A stretch of 64,000 bases of DNA from Chroococcidiopsis thermalis PCC 7203 (GTDB taxonomy: Bacteria > Cyanobacteriota > Cyanobacteriia > Cyanobacteriales > Chroococcidiopsidaceae), in contig NC_019695.1 in the NCBI RefSeq assembly GCF_000317125.1, positions 1,724,336 through 1,788,335 on the forward strand, read 5' to 3'. The position numbers were made by a program, and so were the translations under genes. Below are positions 18,144 to 25,578 of this stretch, piece after piece. The notes below the pieces were generated by a model that saw nothing but the letters and a program-made list of their open reading frames with translations, was not told the DNA's origin and did not search any database. The stretch's first letter is position 1. The number at the start of each line of letters is the position of its first letter.

Positions 18144-18798
18144 TGGCGATCGAGCGTGTAGAAATACTATAGATTCGATCGCGCCTCTGTTGCATACATA
18201 TAAAGTCAGTTAAATTCAGCTTTTTTAACCACGTATAAAATTATTGTCTATACTTAATTGTGTTTCCACCTAGCGACAGAGGAATTAAAGTTATGCAGTT
18301 CTTAACTTATTAACATATAGGCAAATTGCTTCTACATTACAGCAGTATTTATCTCTAAACCAGCGCACAGATATGCAAATTTTACTTACGCCACCATAAT
18401 AGTAATTTTATAAGTTGGAATAACTCTAGTCATATATACCTGACATACAGAGTTAAAAATGTTGTGAATTGATATATTACCTAAGCTCGATCGCACAAGA
18501 TTTGTAGCTATAGAATTGCACTCTACAATACGAATCTAAGCTAACTCAGAGCTTTGCAACTCACACGAATAGAGTTGACTTGTCAGCCTATCAATTTTAA
18601 GTTTCAAGTACATTATTGCTGATATAGCAATCCTATTTGATTCATGAACGTGGAGTAGGCTTCTAGCCTGCGGCAGGCTAGAAGCCTACTTTAAAAATCA
18701 TTTAGAACTGCTATAGATACATTCTTTAACATCGCTGGGTTTCTGATATTAGCGATCTAGAAGTATAGCCATTTTAACCAGGTATAAGGAGATGGATT
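18144..18798. other. AT-rich gene-free stretch upstream of the methyltransferase gene
   Basis: These 655 bases carry no credible ORF. They are AT-rich, with a single GC-rich long palindrome at 18655-18689. The Shine-Dalgarno AAGGAGATGG of the next gene lies at the right end. Confidence 0.5.
18655..18689. repeat. Perfect 17-base-arm palindrome, GTAGGCTTCTAGCCTGC
   Basis: GTAGGCTTCTAGCCTGC is followed, after one G, by its exact reverse complement. The stem is long and GC-rich and stands alone in AT-rich DNA, like other dispersed palindromic elements in cyanobacteria. Confidence 0.85.
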
Positions 18799-19584
18799 GT
18801 GAGCCAATTTGATAGTATTGGACAGCTTTTTCCGCCTAAGACAAAAGGTTTTTCTGAGCAGCTCAAGAAAATATTTAATAATGGAAAACAACTGCTACCA
18901 AAGAGTTTTAAGCAATCTGCCAAGCAAGCATTAAAACCTTTATTTATGCTCAAAACAAGAGTAGAGCTACTACAGGTAGGCGTGCAGCCTTTAGCAGAAA
19001 ACTGGTGTGAGAGAGGAGATAGCGCTCATCGCGTTTATTTAGATTGGTATTTACAAAAATTCACGGCAGATATTAAAGGTCATTGCCTAGAATTTCAAGA
19101 CGATACTTATACATCTCGTTTTAGGGATCGGATTACCAAGCTAGATGTTTTAAACAAGGATTATATTCCAAATGCAACTATTGTTGCCGATTTAACTCAA
19201 CCAAACGATCTACCTAGTAATACTTATGACTGTATCATTTGTACGTATGTCTTACACATAATTGCAGAACCAGAAAAAATCGTTTCAGAAATGCATCGTA
19301 TTTTGAAGCCAGGGGGTGTATTACTGATTGCCGTACCGAATATTACAATCAATTATCCTGCCTATCCCGAATACTGGCGCTTTACAGCTCGCGGTTTGCA
19401 CTACATCTTAGCTAAATCTTTTCTTGCCGAACAGATCGACATACAAACTTATGGAAATTCTCTTGTAGCTGCTGGAGAACTCCGAGGCATGGTAGCTTAT
19501 GATTTTGCTAAGGCGAAATTGGAATATAACGATCCGCGTTTCCCACTGATTGTGTGTGGGAGGGCAGTCAAATCAGAGCAATAA
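18799..19584 (+). CDS. Class I SAM-dependent methyltransferase
   Basis: A 261-residue protein starting at a GTG with AAGGAGATGG just upstream. The C-terminal half is a Methyltransf_11-type fold: NTYDCIICTYVLHIIAEPEKI (motifs II and IV), MHRILKPGGVLLIAVPN (motif VI). Motif I is not the usual GxGxG but HCLEFQDDTYTSRF, a variant seen in methyltransferases linked to cell-surface glycan synthesis. The basic N-terminal 60 residues could contact membrane or polymer. The substrate is unknown, and no glycosyltransferase lies nearby. Confidence 0.8.
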   Translation: MSQFDSIGQLFPPKTKGFSEQLKKIFNNGKQLLPKSFKQSAKQALKPLFMLKTRVELLQVGVQPLAENWCERGDSAHRVYLDWYLQKFTADIKGHCLEFQDDTYTSRFRDRITKLDVLNKDYIPNATIVADLTQPNDLPSNTYDCIICTYVLHIIAEPEKIVSEMHRILKPGGVLLIAVPNITINYPAYPEYWRFTARGLHYILAKSFLAEQIDIQTYGNSLVAAGELRGMVAYDFAKAKLEYNDPRFPLIVCGRAVKSEQ

Positions 19585-19666
19585 TATAGAGAGCGGATGC
19601 GATCGCCACAAGTAAGATTACCATTCTATCGGTTGGCGATCGCGGAAAAAGCTGCTCGTAGGTCCA

Positions 19667-19801
19667 TCATCCGCTAAAGTTGCCAGCCACGCAATTGGTT
19701 AGAATAATTTTAATATTTTGTTTTGCTAATTGACGGCAAGTTTCTAAACCCAAACCGCGATTTGCTCCCGTCACGATCGCAACTTTTTTAACTTCGCTCA
19801 T
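19667..19801 (-). pseudogene. N-terminal stub of a short-chain dehydrogenase
   Basis: Reading left from an ATG at 19801 gives MSEVKKVAIVTGANRGLGLE, a textbook SDR start with the TGANRGLG cofactor loop. After about 36 residues of SDR-like sequence (to KIILTN) the frame meets CVAGNFSG and a stop at 19667. The remaining 200 or so residues of an SDR are absent in all frames downstream. It is a truncated relic, near other truncated genes at 20.6-21.7 kb. Confidence 0.75.
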
Positions 19802-19875
19802 GTTTTTCTATCCTATAAAGTTTCAAAAGTATCTTAAAAAGATATTAGACTTCTGGCTAGATAAATTTTATTCAT

Positions 19876-20493
19876 TTATTCAGAAATTCCTAATATCGCA
19901 CAAGGAAGACTTGGATCTAGTTGCCGAATGACTAAACTATTTTGAGAATGACAACCTAATAGCATTATGTCTGCTGTTTCAGTCTCTACAATATTTTTGA
20001 GTTCCGTAGCTAAAGAACCAAATCGTAGATGAGCCACAAACGTACCTTTCCATGCTTCAGCTAAACATCGCGCTCGCCATAAAATTTCGTCTGCTTGTGC
20101 TAACAAAATTGTTTTAGATTTGGTTGCGAGTGCCTGAGTTCCAGAGAGAGTGGCGACAGGTGTAGATTTCTTTTGTCCCCGACGAAAAGCTTTTGAGGAA
20201 CTGGAGCTATAAATTTTGGTCAGTAACTCTATTTGTACTTCATCTAAGACATAAACAACGTGAATTGTGACTTGGTTTTGAGTCGCCAAGCGAGTTTGAT
20301 GAGCAATTAATAAAGCTAGATCTAACGCTGCTTGGCTGTCAGGAGAACCGTCATAACCGACAACTAAATTTAGCGATCGCTCGGATGTATTATTCTGAGT
20401 TTGATATCCAGTTGGCATCCGCAAAATCAAGTTGTGTACGTCTTGACTACCTAGAGCATTTTGCAGCCGCGCCAGAATGGGTTTGAGGTTCAC
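19876..20493 (-). CDS. Universal stress protein (UspA) family
   Basis: A 205-residue single-domain Usp protein. It begins the fold at LNLVVGYDGSPDSQAALDLALLIA (about residue 40) and ends with ADIMLLGCHSQNSL. A basic, Ser-rich insert of about 40 residues (SSSSSKAFRRGQKKS) separates strands two and three. The ATP-binding GxxG...GS pattern at the C-terminus is not seen, suggesting a non-nucleotide-binding member. Such proteins respond to stress and are often of unknown precise role. A G-rich 9-mer repeat lies just upstream. Confidence 0.82.
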   Translation of the reverse strand: MNLKPILARLQNALGSQDVHNLILRMPTGYQTQNNTSERSLNLVVGYDGSPDSQAALDLALLIAHQTRLATQNQVTIHVVYVLDEVQIELLTKIYSSSSSKAFRRGQKKSTPVATLSGTQALATKSKTILLAQADEILWRARCLAEAWKGTFVAHLRFGSLATELKNIVETETADIMLLGCHSQNSLVIRQLDPSLPCAILGISE

Positions 20494-20512
20494 AGTTTTT
20501 CCTTTGGGTAAG

Positions 20513-20571
20513 TGGGAGACAAGGGGAACAAAGGAGAGGGGGGGACAAGGGAGACAAGGGGGACAAGGAAG
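20513..20571. repeat. GGGAGACAAGG-type minisatellite
   Basis: Degenerate copies of GGGAGACAAG and GGGGACAAG lie between the nitrate-type ATPase fragment and the universal stress protein gene. They match the 9-mer array inside chlD. Confidence 0.85.
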
Positions 20572-20637
20572 AAGCTAAATCAATATACATTCTTCTATCT
20601 TCTGACTCCTGACTTCTGGCTCCTGACTTCTAATAAA

Positions 20638-20991
20638 TTATTCGTCTTGGGTGAAATAGCGATCGAGAAAATCTAAGGCGCGATCGCGCAGTTCCACGTA
20701 TTCTGTTGAATGTCGCATGGCATGGCGATCGCGGGGGTGAGGAAAGGGAACGTCGATGATTTCACCAATTTTAGCGTTGGGACCATTTGTCATCAAAACA
20801 ATGCGATCGGACATATAAATTGCCTCTTCTACGTCATGAGTAATCATCATCACCGCCTGTCGCTGATGTTCCCAAATATCTAAGACTTGTCTTTGTAATT
20901 TTCCGCGAGTGAGAGCATCTAATGCTCCGAAAGGTTCGTCCATTAGTAGCATTTTTGGACGAGTCGCTAAAGCTCGGGCAATTCCTACTCA
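20638..20991 (-). pseudogene. C-terminal fragment of a nitrate/cyanate-type ABC transporter ATPase (NrtD-like)
   Basis: The frame reads VGIARALATRPKMLLMDEPFGALDALTR, continuing through MITHDVEEAIYMSDRIVLMTNGP to FLDRYFTQDE and a stop at 20638. This is the ABC signature tail, Walker B, D-loop and switch histidine plus the C-terminus of the NrtD/CynD/TauB ATPase group. The first half, with Walker A, is missing: the sequence stops at the junction near 20990, where the 5' part of an unrelated transporter gene begins on the same strand. It cannot encode a working ATPase. Confidence 0.88.
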
Positions 20992-21737
20992 GGAGAAATT
21001 GGAATTGGTAACATTTCCCCAATAACAAAGAATGTTAAAACACCAGCAATCAAAACAATCCCTAATGTTAAAACTTGAGGATGATTAATTTTTGGATGGG
21101 GAAGATGTTCTAAATCTTCTAAATCTTTATGCCAAATTTTACGAAATAGAAATGGTAGCATTGCAACCACAGTAATAACTGCAATAACTCCACCTAAACT
21201 GAGGCGCGCGAGGTAATCAATAAAGCTGACGTTTACGGCATCTCCGACAATAAATGTAGCTGGATCTCCTACCAATGTTAGTAATCCGGCACTGTTGGCT
21301 ACGAATACCATTAAGATGAGTAGTGGTACAAAGTTTACCCCTACTTCCTCTGCAATCGGAGGAATCAGCGGTGCTAGTAACATAACTGTTGTAGCATTGG
21401 GCAAAAAAGCGCAAATTGGAGTTGTAATTGCCACAATTCCCAGTAGCAAGCGCTTGCCTTGTCCTTTAGCTAAAATCACAATTTGGGTGGCTAAATAATC
21501 AAAAACTTTTGTAGGTTCAAAAGCTCGTACCAACACCATTACGCCAAAAAACAAAGCAATGGTAGAGTAGCTATTACCAATATATCCAATTGCTTCATTT
21601 AGCGTTAACACATTTGTAAAAACAAGAATTAATGCTCCTAAAAATGCCGCGATAGTCAAGTGTATCCATTCTGTCATCACGAAAAAGATGACACTAAGGA
21701 AAGTAATAGTGCTAGCGATCGCCTGCCAGTTTTCCAT
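20985..21737 (-). pseudogene. 5' part of an ArsB/SLC13-type ion transporter gene, truncated
   Basis: From the ATG at 21737 the frame encodes about 250 residues of a membrane transporter of the ArsB/NhaD/SLC13 type: WIHLTIAAFLGALILVF, LPNATTVMLLAPLIPP, GDPATFIVGDAVNV. Normal members are 420-450 residues. Here the frame ends abruptly at LPIPISPE followed by a stop, exactly where nitrate-type ATPase sequence begins. About half of the membrane segments are lost, so function is unlikely. The TTG at 21776 is a less likely start. Confidence 0.85.
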
Positions 21738-22623
21738 ATTATTACTACTGGTTTGATTATTAATTATTCTAACCAAAGTTATAGAGCTTTACATCCATAC
21801 AAAACTCTACTAATGCGCTTGATATTTATTGGTAGTTAGCTACATACGGCTAAGGTAATGAAGCGATCGCATCTGTTTGTGACTCCGCAACTATAGCAGT
21901 TCTATTTGATGCTTGAAATTCAAGCATAGTAGAGTGGGCGTTGCGTGCCTGACAATTTTTCAAGGCGAATTGCTTTATTTTTACCAGTGATTTTTGTGGG
22001 ATTTTCATCTGCTATTTTTCAGTCTCTTCAAGTGCAGGTACAACAGGCTTAACAGTACGAGCCTTGGAAGCTGAACCAAGCAGAACATTATTGATAATGT
22101 TGCTTATTTCAGTCTCCTCTCAACGCCTACGGAGTTAGCTGACGGGCTAGAACTGAGAGATGTTCTTCTTGTCAAGGATGAATTATGAAGATCTGAACTC
22201 GATACTCGTTCTTGCTAATTCATCTTTAAACCAGATAAGCCCCAGATTTTGGTTCCTCCGCTCCAGTTTTACTAAAGTCTTGAACTCCTCAACACAGACA
22301 CCACTGGATTAGGCTAACTGTTTTCAAACTATTGAAGAGAAATTTAACATTCTTACTCAAATTCGTCAAATTATTCCGGGTAGCGTGCAATTTTTGCAGA
22401 CAATTACAATAACATCAAGCCAAAATTTTCAGCAGGGGAATCGAGCCGCTATTAGTGTCGAAAAGCTTTTCAGCTATCTCTACGGGGCAGAAATGCGGAC
22501 GAACCACTGGCGAAGTACCATAGCATTGCTTACCGAAGTATCGAACGATAGAGTGGTTCCACCATCTGGCAGGTTCCTATAAACTGAAGATTGCCATGCC
22601 TATCTCTATGCGTGCTTGAAGTG
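21738..22623. other. Gene-poor stretch with possible decayed coding DNA
   Basis: About 880 bases contain no recognisable intact gene. An open stretch from about 22311 to 22582 encodes roughly 90 residues (IEEKFNILTQIRQIIPGSVQ ... RVVPPSGRFL) with no ATG and no family I recognise. On the minus strand around 22015-22090, a tail ending KPVVPALEETEK and a stop looks like the 3' end of a lost gene. Together with the flanking truncated genes this suggests a site of past rearrangement. Confidence 0.4.
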
Positions 22624-23814
22624 ATGCAAGATTTCAGTCAACTGCTGCTCGATCGAAGCGATACGATTTTGAAGGACTGGATTGCTGCCATTCGTGCAGA
22701 TGACCAAATTGAAACAGCTAACGAACTGCCGTACAAGTCTTTGCAAGACAGCATACCGCGCGTAATTCAAGCGATGGCAACAGTGCTTTCTCAATCACAA
22801 GATAGCGATTTGAAGACACTAGTAGAGGTGAGTTTAGAACACGGTGTCATTAGGGCAGAACAAGGATTTGAGGCTGGGGAAATTGCCCGAGAGTATCGAA
22901 TTCTGCGTCATGTTATCTTCTCTACCATTGAGACAAGCTTGCAGACAAGCTCAGCGTTAGAGGTGATTCGTGCTTTTCGGTTAATTGATACTGTCATTGA
23001 TGAAGCGATCGCCCGCTGCTTTAAAAGCTACACCGAACAACGATTGGCAGAACTACAACAGCTACAAAGTCAACTGACACTCAACAATCAGGAATTAACG
23101 CGGCTGGTGCGGGCAAATCGCGAAAACCTTTCTCATCTCGCCCACGAACTGAAAACTCCTTTGACTTCGATCATTGGCTATGCCGATTTATTTTTGCGCC
23201 TACAGCGGAAAGACAGAGTTGAGGTAAAAGATAGCTACGCCAATATAGAACATATCGAACAGGTGTTAAGCGGTGGTAGGCATTTATTACACTTGATTAA
23301 CGATGCTTTAGAAATCTCGCGATACGAAGCAGGGCAAATGCAACTCCAGCCTGCAATAGTCGAGATTCGCGAGCTAACAAGCGATCTTGTTGCTATGATG
23401 CAGCCTGCGGCACAAGCCAAGGAACTCAAATTGAGCCTCGATTTAGATTCAGCCCCAAAAGAAGTTGTCACGGATTCGTTACGATTGCAGCAAATTGTGA
23501 CGAATCTGATTAGTAATGCGATTCGCTACACGCTAGATGGAAAGATTTCGGTGAAATGTTGGACGATCGATCGCGAACGATGGGCGATCGCAGTTGCCGA
23601 TACAGGCGTAGGAATTGCGCCAGAAGCACAGCAGCGCGTGTTTGAACCCTATTTTCAAGCCGGAACGATCGCCATACCCAACAGCACGGGTTTGGGGCTG
23701 GCGATCGTTTCGCGCTTAGTCAAGCTGTTGCAGGGAAAGATTGAATTAGCCTCTGAGGTTGGAGTTGGTTCGACATTTACAGTGACTTTTCCGCTCAAAG
23801 TTAAAACAAAATAA
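22624..23814 (+). CDS. Orphan sensor histidine kinase with RsbRD-type N-terminal domain
   Basis: About 396 residues from the ATG at 22624 (an upstream TTG at 22591 is possible). The N-terminal 135 residues (FSQLLLDRSDTILKDWIAAI ... IDEAIARCF) match the RsbRD_N four-helix sensor. A coiled coil (LAELQQLQSQLTLNNQEL) leads to the HisKA box with His174 in SHLAHELKTPLTSI. The ATPase domain follows, with NLISNAIRYT, VADTGVGIAPEAQ and STGLGLAIV. There are no membrane segments, so it is a cytoplasmic kinase. No response regulator lies adjacent and its partner is unknown. Confidence 0.9.
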   Translation: MQDFSQLLLDRSDTILKDWIAAIRADDQIETANELPYKSLQDSIPRVIQAMATVLSQSQDSDLKTLVEVSLEHGVIRAEQGFEAGEIAREYRILRHVIFSTIETSLQTSSALEVIRAFRLIDTVIDEAIARCFKSYTEQRLAELQQLQSQLTLNNQELTRLVRANRENLSHLAHELKTPLTSIIGYADLFLRLQRKDRVEVKDSYANIEHIEQVLSGGRHLLHLINDALEISRYEAGQMQLQPAIVEIRELTSDLVAMMQPAAQAKELKLSLDLDSAPKEVVTDSLRLQQIVTNLISNAIRYTLDGKISVKCWTIDRERWAIAVADTGVGIAPEAQQRVFEPYFQAGTIAIPNSTGLGLAIVSRLVKLLQGKIELASEVGVGSTFTVTFPLKVKTK

Positions 23815-24161
23815 TATTCCGCGATCGGCTATTTGTAATTTATTATTTTTGACTGTTAAGCTAAAATCATCTTATTTTAATTATTCTTAATTAAGAAATA
23901 TTAGACAATTGCTAAAACTTTCTATTGTTGAGCCAATTTTTCTCAGAATTTTCTAAATTAATAATTGCGATCGCTTAGCAGAAATAGGCAAAAGTATTTA
24001 TGCCGTTCTGAGTGTAACTACAGAAGAAATGAAGCTACATAGTTAAAGCGAACCGTTATTTAATTATGGGTGTAGCTATTAAAGTATGCTCTAATCGCCT
24101 TAAGTATAGAGCATATTTTAATTGACTAGGTTGCTATAAAAAAGCATGAGGAACTCGAAAA
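23815..24161. other. AT-rich intergenic region
   Basis: These 347 bases between the histidine kinase gene and the secreted protein gene contain no ORF, repeat or terminator that I can support. They are markedly AT-rich and may carry the promoter of the downstream gene. Confidence 0.4.
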
Positions 24162-24746
24162 ATGAAACTTGACCGTCGTTATTTATCTTTTGGACTCGTC
24201 TTACTATTGCAAACAATCTGGCTGGCTCCAGCAGGCTCGGAACCACTAAAACTGCGAAACTCAGAACTAAAATTAGAGCGATCGCAAATGCTCGTAGCGA
24301 AAAAGCTAACATTAGCGTCAGGAACTAAACTGCAATTAGAACTAGCTGAAGAACTTAGCTCAAAGACAGCACAAGAGGGAGATATTGTTGTTTACTATGC
24401 AGCAACAAATGTCCTCTCACCAACCAAAGAAATTTTGATTAAAAAAGGAGCGCGAGCGACTGGAAAAGTTACTGAAGCAAAACGCGCTCGCATGTTTGGT
24501 AAAAAAGGACAATTAAACTTTACTGTGGAAGAAATTGAAGCAGTGGATGGTACTAAAATTCCGTTGCGATCGACTGTGGAGAAAAATGGTAAAGGTCGGG
24601 GTGCAACTATGGTAGCTGTGGCAGCACTTGTCAGCGTATTTGGCGTATTTATTAAAGGCAAAAATATCACCGTAAAACCAGGCACGTTGGTAGAAGCCTA
24701 TGTAGATTATGACACGGTAGTTGAGACAGCCAGTCGCGCGCTATAA
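24162..24746 (+). CDS. Secreted conserved hypothetical protein
   Basis: A 194-residue protein with a signal peptide (YLSFGLVLLLQTIWLAPAGS). The mature part starts a beta-rich domain: LASGTKLQLELAEELSSKTA, then VLSPTKEILIKKGARATGKV, then GKKGQLNFTVEEIEAVDGTK. This pattern (durable limits, KGA.A.GKV, then a property-cost statement) recurs in many bacterial secreted proteins of unknown function. A hydrophobic stretch (GATMVAVAALVSVFGVFIKG) near residue 150 is glycine-linked and may insert in a membrane. No role can be assigned. Confidence 0.7.
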   Translation: MKLDRRYLSFGLVLLLQTIWLAPAGSEPLKLRNSELKLERSQMLVAKKLTLASGTKLQLELAEELSSKTAQEGDIVVYYAATNVLSPTKEILIKKGARATGKVTEAKRARMFGKKGQLNFTVEEIEAVDGTKIPLRSTVEKNGKGRGATMVAVAALVSVFGVFIKGKNITVKPGTLVEAYVDYDTVVETASRAL

Positions 24747-24764
24747 GGAAGTAACAGTAGATTC

Positions 24765-24791
24765 GTGGGGTGCGTTGATAACGCACCCTAC
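24765..24791. terminator. GGTGCGTT hairpin repeat between convergent genes
   Basis: GGGGTGCGTT and AACGCACCC form a stem around a GAT loop between two convergent genes, 20 bases after one stop and just before the other. It looks like one of the dispersed palindromic repeats and is placed to terminate both transcripts, although no clear U-tract follows. Confidence 0.5.
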
Positions 24792-24794
24792 CAG

Positions 24795-25274
24795 CTATTG
24801 TATCCAACCCCAGCTTTTGCTTTGTCCTGTAAATAGAGTCGAGCGATCGCTGTTATTTTGAGCCAAGTTCAAACTCAGGTTATGAATAGCTTGTTGATCG
24901 GACTTGACTTCTAGCAGTTTCATAAATACATTAAACTCTTGCTGATAACTTGGTTTTTCTAAAATTCTCTGATATACAGTTCTTAATTCCTTTTCAATAA
25001 TTTGTTGAGCCTTAGCATCATCTTTAATTGGCTCTAACTGTACTTGAATTGATTTAAGTTCCTTTCGCAATACTTGCGTTTCTTCAGAAACAGGTAATCG
25101 ACTCAGCATATTAGATAGCTTAATTTGAGCCTGTTTCGCCAATGACTTGCTTTGAGTTTGTTGATATTGGACTTTAGGGAGATTAGCAGCGTTTGAGTTA
25201 GCTGAATTTGGAACTTCTGTTACGGGTGTAAACAGTGTCAAGCCAGAAAAGAAAACTCCACATACAATACACAT
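24795..25274 (-). CDS. Hypothetical secreted helical protein
   Basis: About 159 residues. The N-terminus CIVCGVFFSGLTLFTPVTEV is hydrophobic and could be a signal peptide or lipoprotein-like anchor. The rest is helical and Gln/Lys-rich (QYQQTQSKSLAKQAQIKLSN ... LRKELKSIQVQLEPIKDDAK). It ends in SWGWIQ. No family is recognised. It is convergent with the preceding secreted protein gene. Confidence 0.5.
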   Translation of the reverse strand: MCIVCGVFFSGLTLFTPVTEVPNSANSNAANLPKVQYQQTQSKSLAKQAQIKLSNMLSRLPVSEETQVLRKELKSIQVQLEPIKDDAKAQQIIEKELRTVYQRILEKPSYQQEFNVFMKLLEVKSDQQAIHNLSLNLAQNNSDRSTLFTGQSKSWGWIQ

Positions 25275-25578
25275 AATATGATTTTTACCTATTAGATTAG
25301 CGGATTAAGTATATACGTACATAGTTTACCGAGCGAATTCATTTTGTAGGTAAAGAATGCGCAAAGACAGGCAAAAAAATATTAAAAATCAATTAATTCT
25401 TGTGAGATTTCACGCATGTTTATGCAAGCTTTATAAAGTATTGAAATTATGAGAATATCGTTTGACTGACAAATAGAAGGGCGATCGCTCTCCGAACCGT
25501 TAACTGTCAACTGTCATATTTTCAGTAAGGGACAAAGAATTGATATGCTAGAAGGCTGGAAGCTCAAAGATTGAAACC
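25275..25578. other. Upstream region of chlD
   Basis: These 304 bases lie between the divergent starts of the helical secreted protein gene and chlD. The stretch is AT-rich with one HIP1 site and a short GTTAACTGTCAACTGTCA repeat near 25498-25517. It must carry the chlD promoter. No operator could be identified. Confidence 0.4.

Noticed and set aside
22015-22200. Remnant of an IS200/IS605 TnpB transposase
   Set aside because: Some phrases look like the end of such a gene, but no zinc-finger or catalytic motif could be read in any frame, so it is only noted as possibly decayed coding DNA.
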